DNA from: Chelativorans petroleitrophicus
GTDB lineage: Bacteria > Pseudomonadota > Alphaproteobacteria > Rhizobiales > Rhizobiaceae
Direction: 5' to 3'
DNA length: 64,000 nt
Assembly: GCF_025398195.1 (NCBI RefSeq)
Contig: NZ_JAODNV010000003.1
Location: 122,737 to 186,736 of the forward strand
The translations under genes were made by a program, and so were the position numbers. The notes beneath the pieces were generated by a model. It searched no databases. It worked only from the letters and a program-made list of their open reading frames with translations, and was not told the origin of the DNA. Shown piece after piece: positions 30,267 through 38,598 of the stretch; within the stretch, counting starts at the first letter, position 1, and each line of letters opens with the position of its first letter.

Positions 30267-31565
30267 ATGGCGAATGTGGTTGTCGTCGGCTCGCAGTGGG
30301 GCGACGAAGGCAAGGGAAAGATCGTTGACTGGCTTTCGGAGCGCGCCGACGTGGTGGTGCGCTTCCAGGGCGGGCACAATGCCGGCCATACGCTGGTGAT
30401 TGATGGGGAAAGCTACAAGCTTTCGCTGTTGCCCTCGGGCGTGGTGCGTCCGGGCAAGCTGTCGGTGATCGGCAACGGCGTGGTCTTTGATCCGCATGCT
30501 TTCGTGGCGGAGCTCAAGCGTCTTGAGGCTCAGGGGGTGAAAGTCACGCCCGAAAACCTGAAGATCGCCGAGAACACCGCACTGATACTGTCGCTGCACC
30601 GCGAGCTCGACGCCTTCCGGGAGGACGCGGCCTCCAATACGGGCACGAAGATCGGCACCACGCGGCGCGGCATCGGACCTGCCTATGAGGACAAGGTCGG
30701 CCGCCGCGCGATCCGCGCGATGGACCTTGCCGACATGGAGACCTTGCCAGCAAAGGTGGACAGGCTGCTTACCCATCACAACGCGCTGCGGCGCGGGCTT
30801 GGGCATCCGGAAGTCAGCCATGTCGCGATCATGGAAGAACTCTCCTCCGTGGCGGACCAGGTGCTGCCCTTCGTGGACCGTGTCTGGAAGATTCTCGATG
30901 AGGCGCGCCGGGCGGGAAGCCGCATCCTCTTCGAGGGGGCGCAGGGCACGATGCTCGATATCGACCACGGCACCTATCCTTTCGTGACTTCCTCCAACAC
31001 CGTTGCCGGACAGGCAGCGACCGGCTCGGGCCTCGGGCCGGGCGCCGTTGGCTATGTGCTCGGCATCACCAAGGCCTACACGACCCGCGTGGGCGAGGGG
31101 CCCTTTCCAACGGAGCAGACGGGCGAGATCGGCGAATTCCTCGGCACGCGCGGAAACGAGTTCGGCACGGTCACGGGCCGCAAGCGGCGCTGTGGCTGGT
31201 TCGATGCGGTGCTGGTCCGCCAGGCCGTGGTGGCTAACGGCATAAACGGCATTGCGCTGACCAAGCTCGACGTGCTCGACGGCCTTTCAGAGATCAAGGT
31301 GTGCACGGGATACCGTCTAGACGGCCGCGTGATCGACTATCTGCCGGCAAGTCAGGGGGCGCAGGCGCGGCTTGAGCCGGTCTACGAGACGCTGGAAGGC
31401 TGGAATAAAACAACCCGCGGCGCGCGCACTTGGAATGACCTGCCGGCCCAGGCAGTCAAGTATGTGCGCCACATCGAAGAGCTGATCGGAGCGCCGGTAG
31501 CCATCCTCTCCACCAGTCCCGAGCGGGAGGACGCCATTCTTGTAACAGACCCGTTCCAAGATTAG
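30267..31565 (+). CDS. purA: Adenylosuccinate synthetase
   Basis: PurA joins IMP and aspartate using GTP, the first step from IMP to AMP. The 432-aa protein has the GTP-binding N terminus [21 protein letters not shown], the catalytic-site [22 protein letters not shown], and [24 protein letters not shown]. The AAGGAAGG sequence before the ATG is a good ribosome binding site. It is divergent from the EamA gene. Confidence 0.98.
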   Translation: MANVVVVGSQWGDEGKGKIVDWLSERADVVVRFQGGHNAGHTLVIDGESYKLSLLPSGVVRPGKLSVIGNGVVFDPHAFVAELKRLEAQGVKVTPENLKIAENTALILSLHRELDAFREDAASNTGTKIGTTRRGIGPAYEDKVGRRAIRAMDLADMETLPAKVDRLLTHHNALRRGLGHPEVSHVAIMEELSSVADQVLPFVDRVWKILDEARRAGSRILFEGAQGTMLDIDHGTYPFVTSSNTVAGQAATGSGLGPGAVGYVLGITKAYTTRVGEGPFPTEQTGEIGEFLGTRGNEFGTVTGRKRRCGWFDAVLVRQAVVANGINGIALTKLDVLDGLSEIKVCTGYRLDGRVIDYLPASQGAQARLEPVYETLEGWNKTTRGARTWNDLPAQAVKYVRHIEELIGAPVAILSTSPEREDAILVTDPFQD

Positions 31566-31735
31566 CGTGCAGGGAATCCTTGTCCTGCAAGACGAAGGAG
31601 TCTACGGCGGTCCCGGTGAGGTTTCTGTCGAAGTGAGCGTATGATTGGCCGGGATATGTTGCCGACGCACCACAATTTCGTGCAGGTTGCGGGAGAAGTT
31701 GATCTGCCCGAATAAAGTAGATTGGACGTTCAGGA

Positions 31736-33319
31736 ATGGCGGATTTTGCTGCGGTTTTGCGGAAGGCCATTGAGGCCCTGAAGGAGAACACGCCTGAGGC
31801 ACGCGAAAAGATTTACGCGAAGGCGCGCGCGACCATCGAGGCCAAGCTAGCTGCCGCAACGCCGCCCCCTTCACCCGAGCTCGCAGCCCGCCAGAAGCAG
31901 ATGCTTGAGGATGCCATTGCCAAGGTGGAGGCGGAGTACGCGCCACCACCGGCTGCGCCTGAGGCCAGGGATGAGTTGGAAGAGCTGCTGGCGGAGCTGA
32001 ACAGCGCGACCTGGCAAAAGACTCCCGAGCCGCAGGCCTCGCCTCTCTCCTCTCTTGCTGCGGCAAGCCCGGAGCCCGTCAGCGCCGATGCGGCTGAGGC
32101 CGAGGCGCATGAGGAAGAAGTCAATACTGCTTACGCCCCGCAGGTCGAGACGCCTCCGGAAGAAACCTTCGACAGGCCGTCGGATAACCCGCCGCCGGAC
32201 TTCCTGACGGCTACACGGGACGACGAGTCGGAGGAGGATATCCCAGCGGTTTCCTCGGATGAGACGGAGTCGCTGGGCGATGAAAGGCCGGATGAGCCCA
32301 TTGAGGAGATCATGCCGCCTCCGCCTGGCGTCGTGCAGCCTGCGCGCCGCGGGGCAGGTAGGCTCGTCGCCGTGCTTTTGGTACTTCTGCTGCTAGTTGG
32401 GGCGGGCGTCGGAGCTTGGGCTTATCGCGACGATCTGGCACGCATCGCGGGCCTTGGAGACTTTGACGATATTCTTGCTTCCTTGAGTGGCGATACCGCC
32501 CCGTCAGAACAGGCGCCGACCGAGACGCCGAGTGAAGACGAGCCCGTAGAAGCTGCCGCAGAGCCGCCGCAGCAGCCTCAGCCGGAAGCAGCCCCTACGG
32601 AGCAGTCCCGGAAGTTCACTCAACGCCTTCTGCCGGACGGCCGGGAAGTGGACGAAGGCCCCGCAGGCGGCGAGCCGACGCTGGGCGAAGGAACCTCCAT
32701 TGCGGCGGCAACCCAAGGCAATACCGCAACGGACGATGCGGCAAATGAGGCCGAGGAGGGTATCCCCGTCGGCCAGAGGGCCATTTTCTATGAAGAACGG
32801 ACCAGCACTTCGGAAGGCTCTGCCAACGACGGCTCGGTGGTGTGGTCGATCGCCGAGGAATCACCGGGCAACGAACTGCCCCCCGAGCCGGTCATCCGTG
32901 CCGAGGCCACAATTCCCGGACGTGACCTGCAGCTGAGGATGACGATCCGGCGCAATGTCGATCAGTCGCTGCCGGCAAGCCACATCATCGAGCTGATCTT
33001 CCTTACGCCCGATGACTTCCCGGGTGGCAGCATTAACAATGTCTCGCGGATCGCCATGAAGCGGAATGAGCAGGATGCGGGGAGCCCGCTTCTCGGCATT
33101 CCGGCGAAGATCGCCGATGGCTTCTTCCTCGTGGCGCTGAGCGACCGGCAGGCCGACATCCAGACCAATTCGACGCTGATGGTGCGGGAGAACTGGATCG
33201 ATATTCCGCTCGTCTACGCCTCGGGCCGACGGGCGCTGATCACCCTGGAGAAGGGCACGCCGGGTGAACGCATTTTCCGCGAGGCAATGGAGAGCTGGCG
33301 CGCCGCAACCAGCGGATAG
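31736..33319 (+). CDS. Conserved membrane protein of unknown function
   Basis: The 527-aa protein has a helical N terminus (MADFAAVLRKAIEALKENTPEAREKIYAKARATIEAKL), a long acidic Pro/Glu/Ala-rich stretch (about 60-200), one membrane helix near residues 208-228 (LVAVLLVLLLLVGAGVGAWAY), another low-complexity linker, and a compact C-terminal domain of about 150 residues (VVWSIAEESPG … GERIFREAMESWR) rich in beta-strand pattern. It looks like a single-pass protein with both arms soluble. I do not recognise the family. It sits between purA and rpoH, converging on rpoH. Confidence 0.75.
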   Translation: MADFAAVLRKAIEALKENTPEAREKIYAKARATIEAKLAAATPPPSPELAARQKQMLEDAIAKVEAEYAPPPAAPEARDELEELLAELNSATWQKTPEPQASPLSSLAAASPEPVSADAAEAEAHEEEVNTAYAPQVETPPEETFDRPSDNPPPDFLTATRDDESEEDIPAVSSDETESLGDERPDEPIEEIMPPPPGVVQPARRGAGRLVAVLLVLLLLVGAGVGAWAYRDDLARIAGLGDFDDILASLSGDTAPSEQAPTETPSEDEPVEAAAEPPQQPQPEAAPTEQSRKFTQRLLPDGREVDEGPAGGEPTLGEGTSIAAATQGNTATDDAANEAEEGIPVGQRAIFYEERTSTSEGSANDGSVVWSIAEESPGNELPPEPVIRAEATIPGRDLQLRMTIRRNVDQSLPASHIIELIFLTPDDFPGGSINNVSRIAMKRNEQDAGSPLLGIPAKIADGFFLVALSDRQADIQTNSTLMVRENWIDIPLVYASGRRALITLEKGTPGERIFREAMESWRAATSG

Positions 33320-33330
33320 GAACGGGAGAA

Positions 33331-33356
33331 CCGCGCCGCCCTACATGGCGGCGCGG
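33331..33356. terminator. Convergent hairpin overlapping the rpoH stop codon
   Basis: CCGCGCCGCC (33331-33340) pairs perfectly with GGCGGCGCGG (33347-33356) around CTACAT, which contains the rpoH stop codon on the minus strand. It is symmetric, so it could end both converging transcripts, though there is no T run. Confidence 0.5.
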
Positions 33357-34261
33357 CGAGCCTCTTCCTGCGCGGCACGGGTGGCCTCCGCCTGCTTTTT
33401 GGCGGAAGCCTTCACGGCCTGCTGGACCTTCTCGAAAGCGCGCACTTCAATCTGACGCACGCGCTCGCGACTGATGTCGAACTCTCCCGAGAGCTCCTCG
33501 AGCGTGAGCGGTTCGTCAGCCAGACGACGCGCCTCGAAGATGCGCCGCTCGCGCTCGTTCAGCACCCCCATCGCGTCTTCCAGCATGCGCCGGCGCGCTT
33601 CCAGCTCGTCCTGCTCGACCAGCATTTCCTCCTGGCTCTCGCGCTCGTCGACAAGCCAGTCCTGCCATTCGCCGGACTCACCTTCCGTCGCGCGGATCGG
33701 CGCGTTGAGCGAGGCGTCGCCGGAGAGCCGGCGGTTCATGGAGATCACCTCCTCCTCACTCACGTCCAGCCGCGTGGCGATTTCGGCCACCTGCTCGGGA
33801 TTGAGATCGCCTTCGTCTAGCGCCTGGATCTTGCCCTTGATCTTGCGCAGGTTGAAGAACAGGCGCTTCTGGTTCGCCGTGGTGCCCATCTTCACCAGGC
33901 TCCACGAGCGCAAAATGTATTCTTGAATCGCGGCCTTGATCCACCACATAGCGTAGGTGGCCAGGCGGAAGCCGCGCTCGGGTTCAAACTTCTTGACGGC
34001 CTGCATGAGGCCGACATTCCCCTCGGAGATGACCTCTCCGATGGGCAGGCCATAGCCACGATAGCCCATGGCGATCTTCGCCACGAGCCGCAGGTGGCTG
34101 GTTACAAGCTTGTGCGCAGCTTCGGTGTCGCCATGCTCGCGATAGCGTTTCGCAAGCATGTACTCCTCTTCCGGCTGCAGCATGGGAAATCGGCGGATTT
34201 CCTCAAGATAACGGGCGAGGCCACCCTCCCCCGAAACAATGCTCGGCAACGTCTGGGCCAT
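33341..34261 (-). CDS. rpoH: Heat-shock sigma factor RpoH (sigma-32)
   Basis: The 306-aa sigma factor has region 2 (EEEYMLAKRYREHGDTEAAHKLVTSHLRLVAKIA, then GNVGLMQAVKKFEPERGFRLATYAMWWIKAAIQEYIL), the RpoH box region (SWSLVKMGTTANQKRLFFNLRK) that marks this group, and region 4 with the HTH LTLEELSGEFDISRERVRQIEVRAFEKVQ. It directs transcription of chaperone and protease genes. The start at 34261 has AAGGAGG eight bases upstream; the frame extends to 34330 without support. Rhizobia often have two rpoH genes; which one this is cannot be told. Confidence 0.97.
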   Translation of the reverse strand: MAQTLPSIVSGEGGLARYLEEIRRFPMLQPEEEYMLAKRYREHGDTEAAHKLVTSHLRLVAKIAMGYRGYGLPIGEVISEGNVGLMQAVKKFEPERGFRLATYAMWWIKAAIQEYILRSWSLVKMGTTANQKRLFFNLRKIKGKIQALDEGDLNPEQVAEIATRLDVSEEEVISMNRRLSGDASLNAPIRATEGESGEWQDWLVDERESQEEMLVEQDELEARRRMLEDAMGVLNERERRIFEARRLADEPLTLEELSGEFDISRERVRQIEVRAFEKVQQAVKASAKKQAEATRAAQEEARRAAM

Positions 34262-34422
34262 GTAGCACCCTCCTTGATTTGTTGGAGCCCCCTCCACAGG
34301 CGGGCAATTGCGTGGCCGCACGCGCACCACGCCATTTCACATATAGGTACGAATAAGGAAAAAGAAAAGCTTACCGTCCCAGTCAACAAATCGTGACGGG
34401 AATGCAATTTTTACCGGCGATG

Positions 34423-35460
34423 TCACCCGTTCAAACGGACGAAAGCCGCGATGAGTTCCCGCATATCTTCCGGGACGGGAGCTTCGAAGCACATCAACTG
34501 GCCGGTTCGCGGATGGCGGAAGGCGAGCAGACGTGCATGCAGCGCCTGGCGCGGGAAGGCGGCAACCATCTCGGCCAGTGGAGGTGGCAGGCGCCGCACC
34601 TTGCTGCGATAGGCACGGCCATAGGCGGGATCGCCCACCACCGGATGGCCGATATGCGCCATGTGAACGCGGATCTGGTGCGTGCGGCCCGTCTCGAGCC
34701 GGCATTCCAGAAGCGCGGCAATCTTCTCTTCGGGCAGGCCCGGACCGTAGGTTTCCAAGACGCGGTAATGGGTGACGGCGTGGCGCGCGTCGGGCTGGTC
34801 TTCTGACACCACGGCGCGCGCCGTGCGGTCGTGGGGCGCGCGGCCGAGCGGCGCGTCGACCGTGCCCGCAAGCCGCTTCGGCACACCCCAAACCAGCGCC
34901 ACATAGGCGCGCTCAAGTTCGCCTTCCCGGCCGTGATCGGCAAAGGCTTGAGCCAGCGCACGGTGCGCATCGTCGGTCTTGGCCGCCACCATCACACCGC
35001 TCGTCTCCCGGTCGAGCCGGTGCACGATACCGCGCCGATGCGCGCCGCCGATGCTCGAAAGCACATCGCCGCAATGGTGGAGCAGCGCGTTCACCAGCGT
35101 GCCGGTCCGGTTTCCCGGCGCAGGATGGACGACGAGCCCGGCGGGCTTGTTGATGACGATGAGATCGCCATCCTCGTATAGGATGTCGAGCGGGATCGGC
35201 TCCGCCACGGGCTCCGGCGCTTCTGGCTCCGGCAGCGCAACGGCGAAACGTTCTCCTGCTGCGACCTTGCGCTTGGCCTCTGTCACCGGCTCGTCTCCCA
35301 GCCGCACAAGGCCAGCGCGGATGAGCGCCTGAACGCGGCTGCGCGAAAGATCGGGTGCAAGTTCGGCCGCGAGCCACTGGTCGAGACGGCTGCCGGCACT
35401 TGCCGCCTGAACCTCCACCTCTTTCCATTCCGCGCCGGCTTCGCTATCAGGGTCGCTCAT
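34423..35460 (-). CDS. rluD: RluA-family 23S rRNA pseudouridine synthase (RluD-like)
   Basis: The 345-aa enzyme has an N-terminal S4 domain (SRLDQWLAAELAPDLSRSRVQALIRAGLVRL) and a catalytic domain with LVVHPAPGNRTGTLVNALL and the active-site Asp in HRLDRETSGVMV near residue 150. The C-terminal part shows ETGRTHQIRVHMAHIGHPVVGDPAYG. RluD modifies helix 69 of 23S rRNA and is the most likely identity by length and S4 domain; RluC is the alternative. It is divergent from the small gene at 35493. Confidence 0.9.
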   Translation of the reverse strand: MSDPDSEAGAEWKEVEVQAASAGSRLDQWLAAELAPDLSRSRVQALIRAGLVRLGDEPVTEAKRKVAAGERFAVALPEPEAPEPVAEPIPLDILYEDGDLIVINKPAGLVVHPAPGNRTGTLVNALLHHCGDVLSSIGGAHRRGIVHRLDRETSGVMVAAKTDDAHRALAQAFADHGREGELERAYVALVWGVPKRLAGTVDAPLGRAPHDRTARAVVSEDQPDARHAVTHYRVLETYGPGLPEEKIAALLECRLETGRTHQIRVHMAHIGHPVVGDPAYGRAYRSKVRRLPPPLAEMVAAFPRQALHARLLAFRHPRTGQLMCFEAPVPEDMRELIAAFVRLNG

Positions 35461-35492
35461 TGCCGAAGCCCTTGCGAGTGAAAGACCGATCG

Positions 35493-35894
35493 ATGGACGG
35501 GCCCAACGCGCCGCACGAAACCGAGGAGGACCAGCCGCTGGATCCGGCGGCCGAGCGTGTCCGCCGCAAGCTCGTGCGCTTCATGGCCATCAACCTCACC
35601 ATCCTGTTTGCCGCCGTTATGGCGGTGGTGCTGGCGCTTGTCTACAAATCGCTGACACCGGGGCAGGACAGTGCGGCTTCGCCTGCCTCGACGGTCTCGC
35701 CGGTGCCGTCGGAAGAACCGCTTGAGGGCGAAATCGCTCTGCCCGCCGGTGCGCGCATCCTCTCCCATGCTGTGTCCGGGAACCAGCTCACGCTGCATCT
35801 GAGGCTTAAGGACGGCAGCGAAGCGATCCACCTCTACGACATGGACGCCGCGAAGCCGGTGGGCCGCTTTTCCGTGGTGTGGAAGGGGCAGTGA
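35493..35894 (+). CDS. Small single-pass membrane protein
   Basis: The 133-aa protein has a charged N terminus (PHETEEDQPLDPAAERVRRKLVRFM), one membrane helix near residues 32-54 (AINLTILFAAVMAVVLALVYKSL), a Ser/Pro linker and a small soluble C-terminal domain (LPAGARILSHAVSGNQLTLHLRLKDGSEAIHLYDM). Similar proteins occur in Rhizobiales without known function. Its stop overlaps the next gene's GTG start (GTGA at 35891-35894). Confidence 0.7.
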   Translation: MDGPNAPHETEEDQPLDPAAERVRRKLVRFMAINLTILFAAVMAVVLALVYKSLTPGQDSAASPASTVSPVPSEEPLEGEIALPAGARILSHAVSGNQLTLHLRLKDGSEAIHLYDMDAAKPVGRFSVVWKGQ

Positions 35895-36298
35895 CCGCCG
35901 CCCGCCGCATTGCGCTCGCCGCGCTTCTGGTGCGCGATTATGACGAGGCGATCGCCTGGTATCGCGACAAGCTCGGCTTCCATCTCATCGAGGATACGCC
36001 ACTGGGACCGGCCAAACGCTGGGTGGTCATGAGCCCTCAGAAAGCCGCCGGAGCCTCATTGCTTCTAGCCAAGGCCACAGGGCCCAAGCAGGAAGCCGCA
36101 ATCGGCAGGCAGAGCGGCGGCCGCGTCTTCCTGTTCCTTCATACGGACGACTTCGATCGCGACTATCACCGCATGCGCGCCCAAGGGGTCATGTTCCGCG
36201 AGGCGCCGCGAAAGGAACCCTACGGCACGGTGACCGTGTTCGCTGATCTCTGCGGCAATCTATGGGATCTTCTTGAGCCGGTACAGAAGCCTGTATGA
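35891..36298 (+). CDS. VOC-family (glyoxalase/bleomycin-resistance fold) protein
   Basis: The 135-aa protein is a single VOC domain, beginning RRIALAALLVRDYDEAIAWYRDKLGFHLIED and ending VTVFADLCGNLWDLLEP, with the metal-ligand Glu in the last motif. The GTG at 35891 is preferred over one at 35879 because GGAAGGGG lies just before it and it is coupled to the upstream stop. Substrate unknown. Confidence 0.85.
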   Translation: MTAARRIALAALLVRDYDEAIAWYRDKLGFHLIEDTPLGPAKRWVVMSPQKAAGASLLLAKATGPKQEAAIGRQSGGRVFLFLHTDDFDRDYHRMRAQGVMFREAPRKEPYGTVTVFADLCGNLWDLLEPVQKPV

Positions 36299-36357
36299 GT
36301 CTTGCGCTGGGCTGTTGCATTTGCTGCAAATCACGACTATATCGCGGCTCTCAAGAC

Positions 36358-36433
36358 GCTCCCATCGTCTAGCGGTCTAGGACGCCGCCCTCTCACGGCG
36401 GAAACAGGGGTTCGAGTCCCCTTGGGAGTGCCA
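36358..36433 (+). tRNA. tRNA-Glu (anticodon CTC)
   Basis: The 76-nt cloverleaf has the acceptor GCTCCCA/TGGGAGT with a G-T first pair, D arm CGTCTAGCGGTCTAGGACG, anticodon stem CCGCC/GGCGG around CTCTCAC (anticodon CTC), T arm AGGGG TTCGAGT CCCCT, and an encoded CCA at 36431-36433. The 3' end is the integration site of the element that follows; the gene remains intact because the element carries the 16-bp end. Confidence 0.97.
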
Positions 36434-36434
36434 T
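36419..36434 (+). repeat. attL core (16 bp, tRNA-Glu 3' end)
   Basis: CCCTTGGGAGTGCCAT covers the last bases of the T stem, the acceptor strand and CCA of tRNA-Glu plus one T. It recurs exactly at 46753-46768. Seven bases after it is the integrase stop codon. Confidence 0.92.
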
Positions 36435-36440
36435 CATTCT

Positions 36441-37511
36441 CTATTTCCTCTTTAGTTTCAGTGCCTTACGGCGGTTAATGTCCAACCTTTCGACGTGGTT
36501 GGACAACAGTTTCTCAGCCGCAGAGTCGGCCAGCCGAACGCGATTTGCCGTCTTCACGTAGGTTCGCGCCTCGTCTGGCGTCTTGTGGCCAAGAAAGGTC
36601 ATGATCTCAAATTCGGTCGCGCCGTGCTCTGCGAGCCGTGTCGCGCCCGCCTTCCGCAGCCCATGGGTCGAGCAGTGTGGCAGTCCAGCGGCGCGGCATT
36701 GGTCCTTGAACCAATTGGCGAACGTTTCGGGCTTGTAGGGCCGCCCGCCCGTATGGGTCAGGAAGAGCATCTTGTCGCCGGGAATGGTCGCCAGCACTTC
36801 GGCAAGCTCGGGGTGAATGCGAACAACGGCCTCGCCGCCCGTTTTATGGCGACGGTAGACGATCAGGTTTTCCCTTACGTTCTGCCAGCCGAGCCGGATC
36901 ACGTCTTGCCGCGCAGCGCCCGTGTAAAGCATCAGGCGCATAGCCAAAACAGCCTTGCTTTCAGTGCCGTGGTGAGCCTCAAATTGGGCAATCTCCGCTT
37001 CCGTCCATGCGTGATAGCCGTCCGTCGCGTACCGGATCGGCTTCACGCCATAGGTTGGATCAGTGCGGATGATCTTGCGTTTCACCGCGAAGGTGCACAG
37101 TCGGCGCAATAATTTCAGAAGCTTGTTCGCTGCGGCGGGTGTTCCTGCCTTCCGCCCTATGAGTATCTCGACAATTTCCGCGTCCAGCCCGGCAACGGAA
37201 CGATGGCCATGCTCGCGGCAGAAACGCTCCATTTCCAGCGCGAGGTTGCGTTGGAAACGAGCCTTCAGGTTCTGGAAATCAGGCGCAGCCCGATATAGCT
37301 CGACAAGCCAATTGAACGTGCCGGGATCGAAACGCGGTGCAACCTCGATCCGGGCATCAAGCGCGGCATAATAGGCCCGCTCGAACTCTTTTGAGCCGTA
37401 AGGGCCGGGTAGGTAGCTGGACGGCCTGCCCTTCATCCTGAACCGCCAGCGCTCTTTGCCGTGGCGGTCGACAACGCGCGTAACGCCGGGATAGGGATTA
37501 CGGCGCCGCAT
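36441..37511 (-). CDS. int: Tyrosine recombinase (integrase)
   Basis: The product of about 356 aa begins MRRRNPYPGVTRVVDRHGKERWRFRMKGR, has a SAM-like core-binding domain (about 60-160) and a catalytic domain with the first Arg in YTGAARQDVIRL, the HxxR box in STHGLRKAGATRLAEHG, the second His in LGHKT and the tyrosine in ARTYVKTANR. It would recombine attP with the tRNA-Glu 3' end. ATG codons at 37523, 37532 and the 37592 frame end are alternatives; 37511 fits homologues best. It overlaps the 61-aa gene by 14 bases and ends 7 bases from attL, the usual integrase position. Confidence 0.93.
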   Translation of the reverse strand: MRRRNPYPGVTRVVDRHGKERWRFRMKGRPSSYLPGPYGSKEFERAYYAALDARIEVAPRFDPGTFNWLVELYRAAPDFQNLKARFQRNLALEMERFCREHGHRSVAGLDAEIVEILIGRKAGTPAAANKLLKLLRRLCTFAVKRKIIRTDPTYGVKPIRYATDGYHAWTEAEIAQFEAHHGTESKAVLAMRLMLYTGAARQDVIRLGWQNVRENLIVYRRHKTGGEAVVRIHPELAEVLATIPGDKMLFLTHTGGRPYKPETFANWFKDQCRAAGLPHCSTHGLRKAGATRLAEHGATEFEIMTFLGHKTPDEARTYVKTANRVRLADSAAEKLLSNHVERLDINRRKALKLKRK

Positions 37512-37683
37512 TTCGGATGTCATCCCAATCATCGCCCTTACGGGCGTTGTCGTTTCCGGTGAGGATGATGCGAACGCCCTCCGCAGTGGCAATCACCTCC
37601 CGCACCTGCACGCCAGCGGCCAGCGCGCCCTTGATGGCGCGGGTGACGTCGGCTTGCGTAAAAGGCGCGGGCCGGTTTGCCAT
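37498..37683 (-). CDS. Small protein upstream of integrase
   Basis: The 61-aa protein (MANRPAPFTQADVTRAIKGALAAGVQVREVIATAEGVRIILTG) has a helix, a turn and a small beta-hairpin, then an acidic tail. Similar short proteins (FTxADVxRAIKAAxxAG) are found directly before integrases in alphaproteobacterial elements, as far as I recall. The position suggests a recombination directionality factor, but there is no recognised excisionase motif. Confidence 0.65.
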   Translation of the reverse strand: MANRPAPFTQADVTRAIKGALAAGVQVREVIATAEGVRIILTGNDNARKGDDWDDIRNAAP

Positions 37684-37687
37684 TATT

Positions 37688-38305
37688 TCAAGCAGTCAGG
37701 ATCGCGTTTATGTCCTCGAAAACGCCACGCCAAATGCGGTTGATCGTCTGGCGCTTCGCGTCTATCGGCGTTTCGTCAGGATCGCGGTACCGGACTTTTA
37801 CGCCAGAACCTAGCGTCCTGATGAACCGCAGATCCACGGCCCAGGCAAATCCCCAGTCTTCGTCAACACCAAATGCGTTCAGTTCGACTTCACCGCCGCC
37901 CGCGTAGAAGTCGAGCAGGATGTGGACGGGGTCGAGCCTACCGGCCTTCTCATCGGCAAGCATGCTCATCAAAAGTTCACGAACATTCTTTGCATCCAAG
38001 AAGGTCGGCCTGCCTTCCGGCGTCGTAACGTCGTCGGCGCTCCCCTTGAACCAACGCTCACTTGATCTCGGGGTCGTCAAAGTCATCTCAACAACACCGG
38101 GCGCGGATTTTGCAGTTTCCGCCGCGCACATAGCTACGAGCCAATTGATGGCGTCTTCTTCAGTCATGGTCGCCGCCGATGTGCCCCGCCCATGTTTGGC
38201 CAGAAGCCCGGCGTCGCGAAGGTGTTGCCCGTAATAGTTGACGGTGCCCAGCTTGAAGCCGAGCGATTTGGATAATGTGTGCGCCAGTTCGCCAGAGGTC
38301 GCCAT
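37688..38305 (-). CDS. Probable DNA-binding protein of the integration block
   Basis: The 205-aa product begins MATSGELAHTLSKSLGFKLGTVNYYGQHLRDAGLLAKHGRGTSAA, a winged-helix-like pattern with recognition helix near TVNYYGQHLRDAG, followed by an acidic middle and a C-terminal domain with LLDFYAGGGEVELNAF and a basic end. The start ATG at 38305 follows GGGGTG and removes an unsupported 56-residue extension. It leads the int block and has its own promoter. As the only clear DNA-binding candidate in the element, it may be the master regulator; a small-terminase-like role is also thinkable. Confidence 0.7.
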   Translation of the reverse strand: MATSGELAHTLSKSLGFKLGTVNYYGQHLRDAGLLAKHGRGTSAATMTEEDAINWLVAMCAAETAKSAPGVVEMTLTTPRSSERWFKGSADDVTTPEGRPTFLDAKNVRELLMSMLADEKAGRLDPVHILLDFYAGGGEVELNAFGVDEDWGFAWAVDLRFIRTLGSGVKVRYRDPDETPIDAKRQTINRIWRGVFEDINAILTA

Positions 38306-38338
38306 TCTGCTACACCCCAATAAGAATTGTCGTTGATG

Positions 38339-38367
38339 GAAATACTCCTCCCATGCACGGTTGTCAA
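38339..38367 (-). promoter_or_regulatory. Promoter of the integration block
   Basis: On the minus strand a perfect -35 TTGACA (38367-38362) is 17 bp from TATTTC (38344-38339), about 35 bp before the 205-aa gene. The -35 overlaps GTTGACAAC, a near-palindrome sharing TTGACA with the 24-bp palindrome at 44626-44649. Confidence 0.55.
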
Positions 38368-38419
38368 CTATGGTGCTCTCTGCATCCTGCTGACGGCGTG
38401 CACGTTGCAGGGGATAACT

Positions 38420-38449
38420 AAAAGGCCGGGAGCATCCCGCCCCCGGCCT
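38420..38449 (-). terminator. Terminator of the head and packaging operon
   Basis: On the minus strand AGGCCGGG (38449-38442) pairs with CCCGGCCT (38430-38423), followed by TTTT counting the last paired base. It lies about 150 bp after the portal stop, and separates the packaging operon from the int promoter. Confidence 0.75.
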
Positions 38450-38598
38450 ACTGAAACCACCCTCATCCGGCACTGCCGGAGCCTATCGCGGGCGGGAGAG
38501 CGCCCCACAGGCCGACGGGGTTTTCGGTGGCAGCACCGGGCACTCGCCGTCTAATCCCGGCCGTTCCGCACATGCGCGAGGTGGCCAGCCTTGTTGCT
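38450..38598. other. Non-coding stretch between portal gene and terminator
   Basis: About 150 bp without a convincing gene in an otherwise tightly packed element. A 36-codon minus frame (38580 to about 38470) has no support. Inside are a short inverted repeat CCGGCACTGCCGG (38468-38480) and GGGCGGGAGAGCGCCC (38501-38516). It may be a packaging or regulatory site. Confidence 0.4.
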
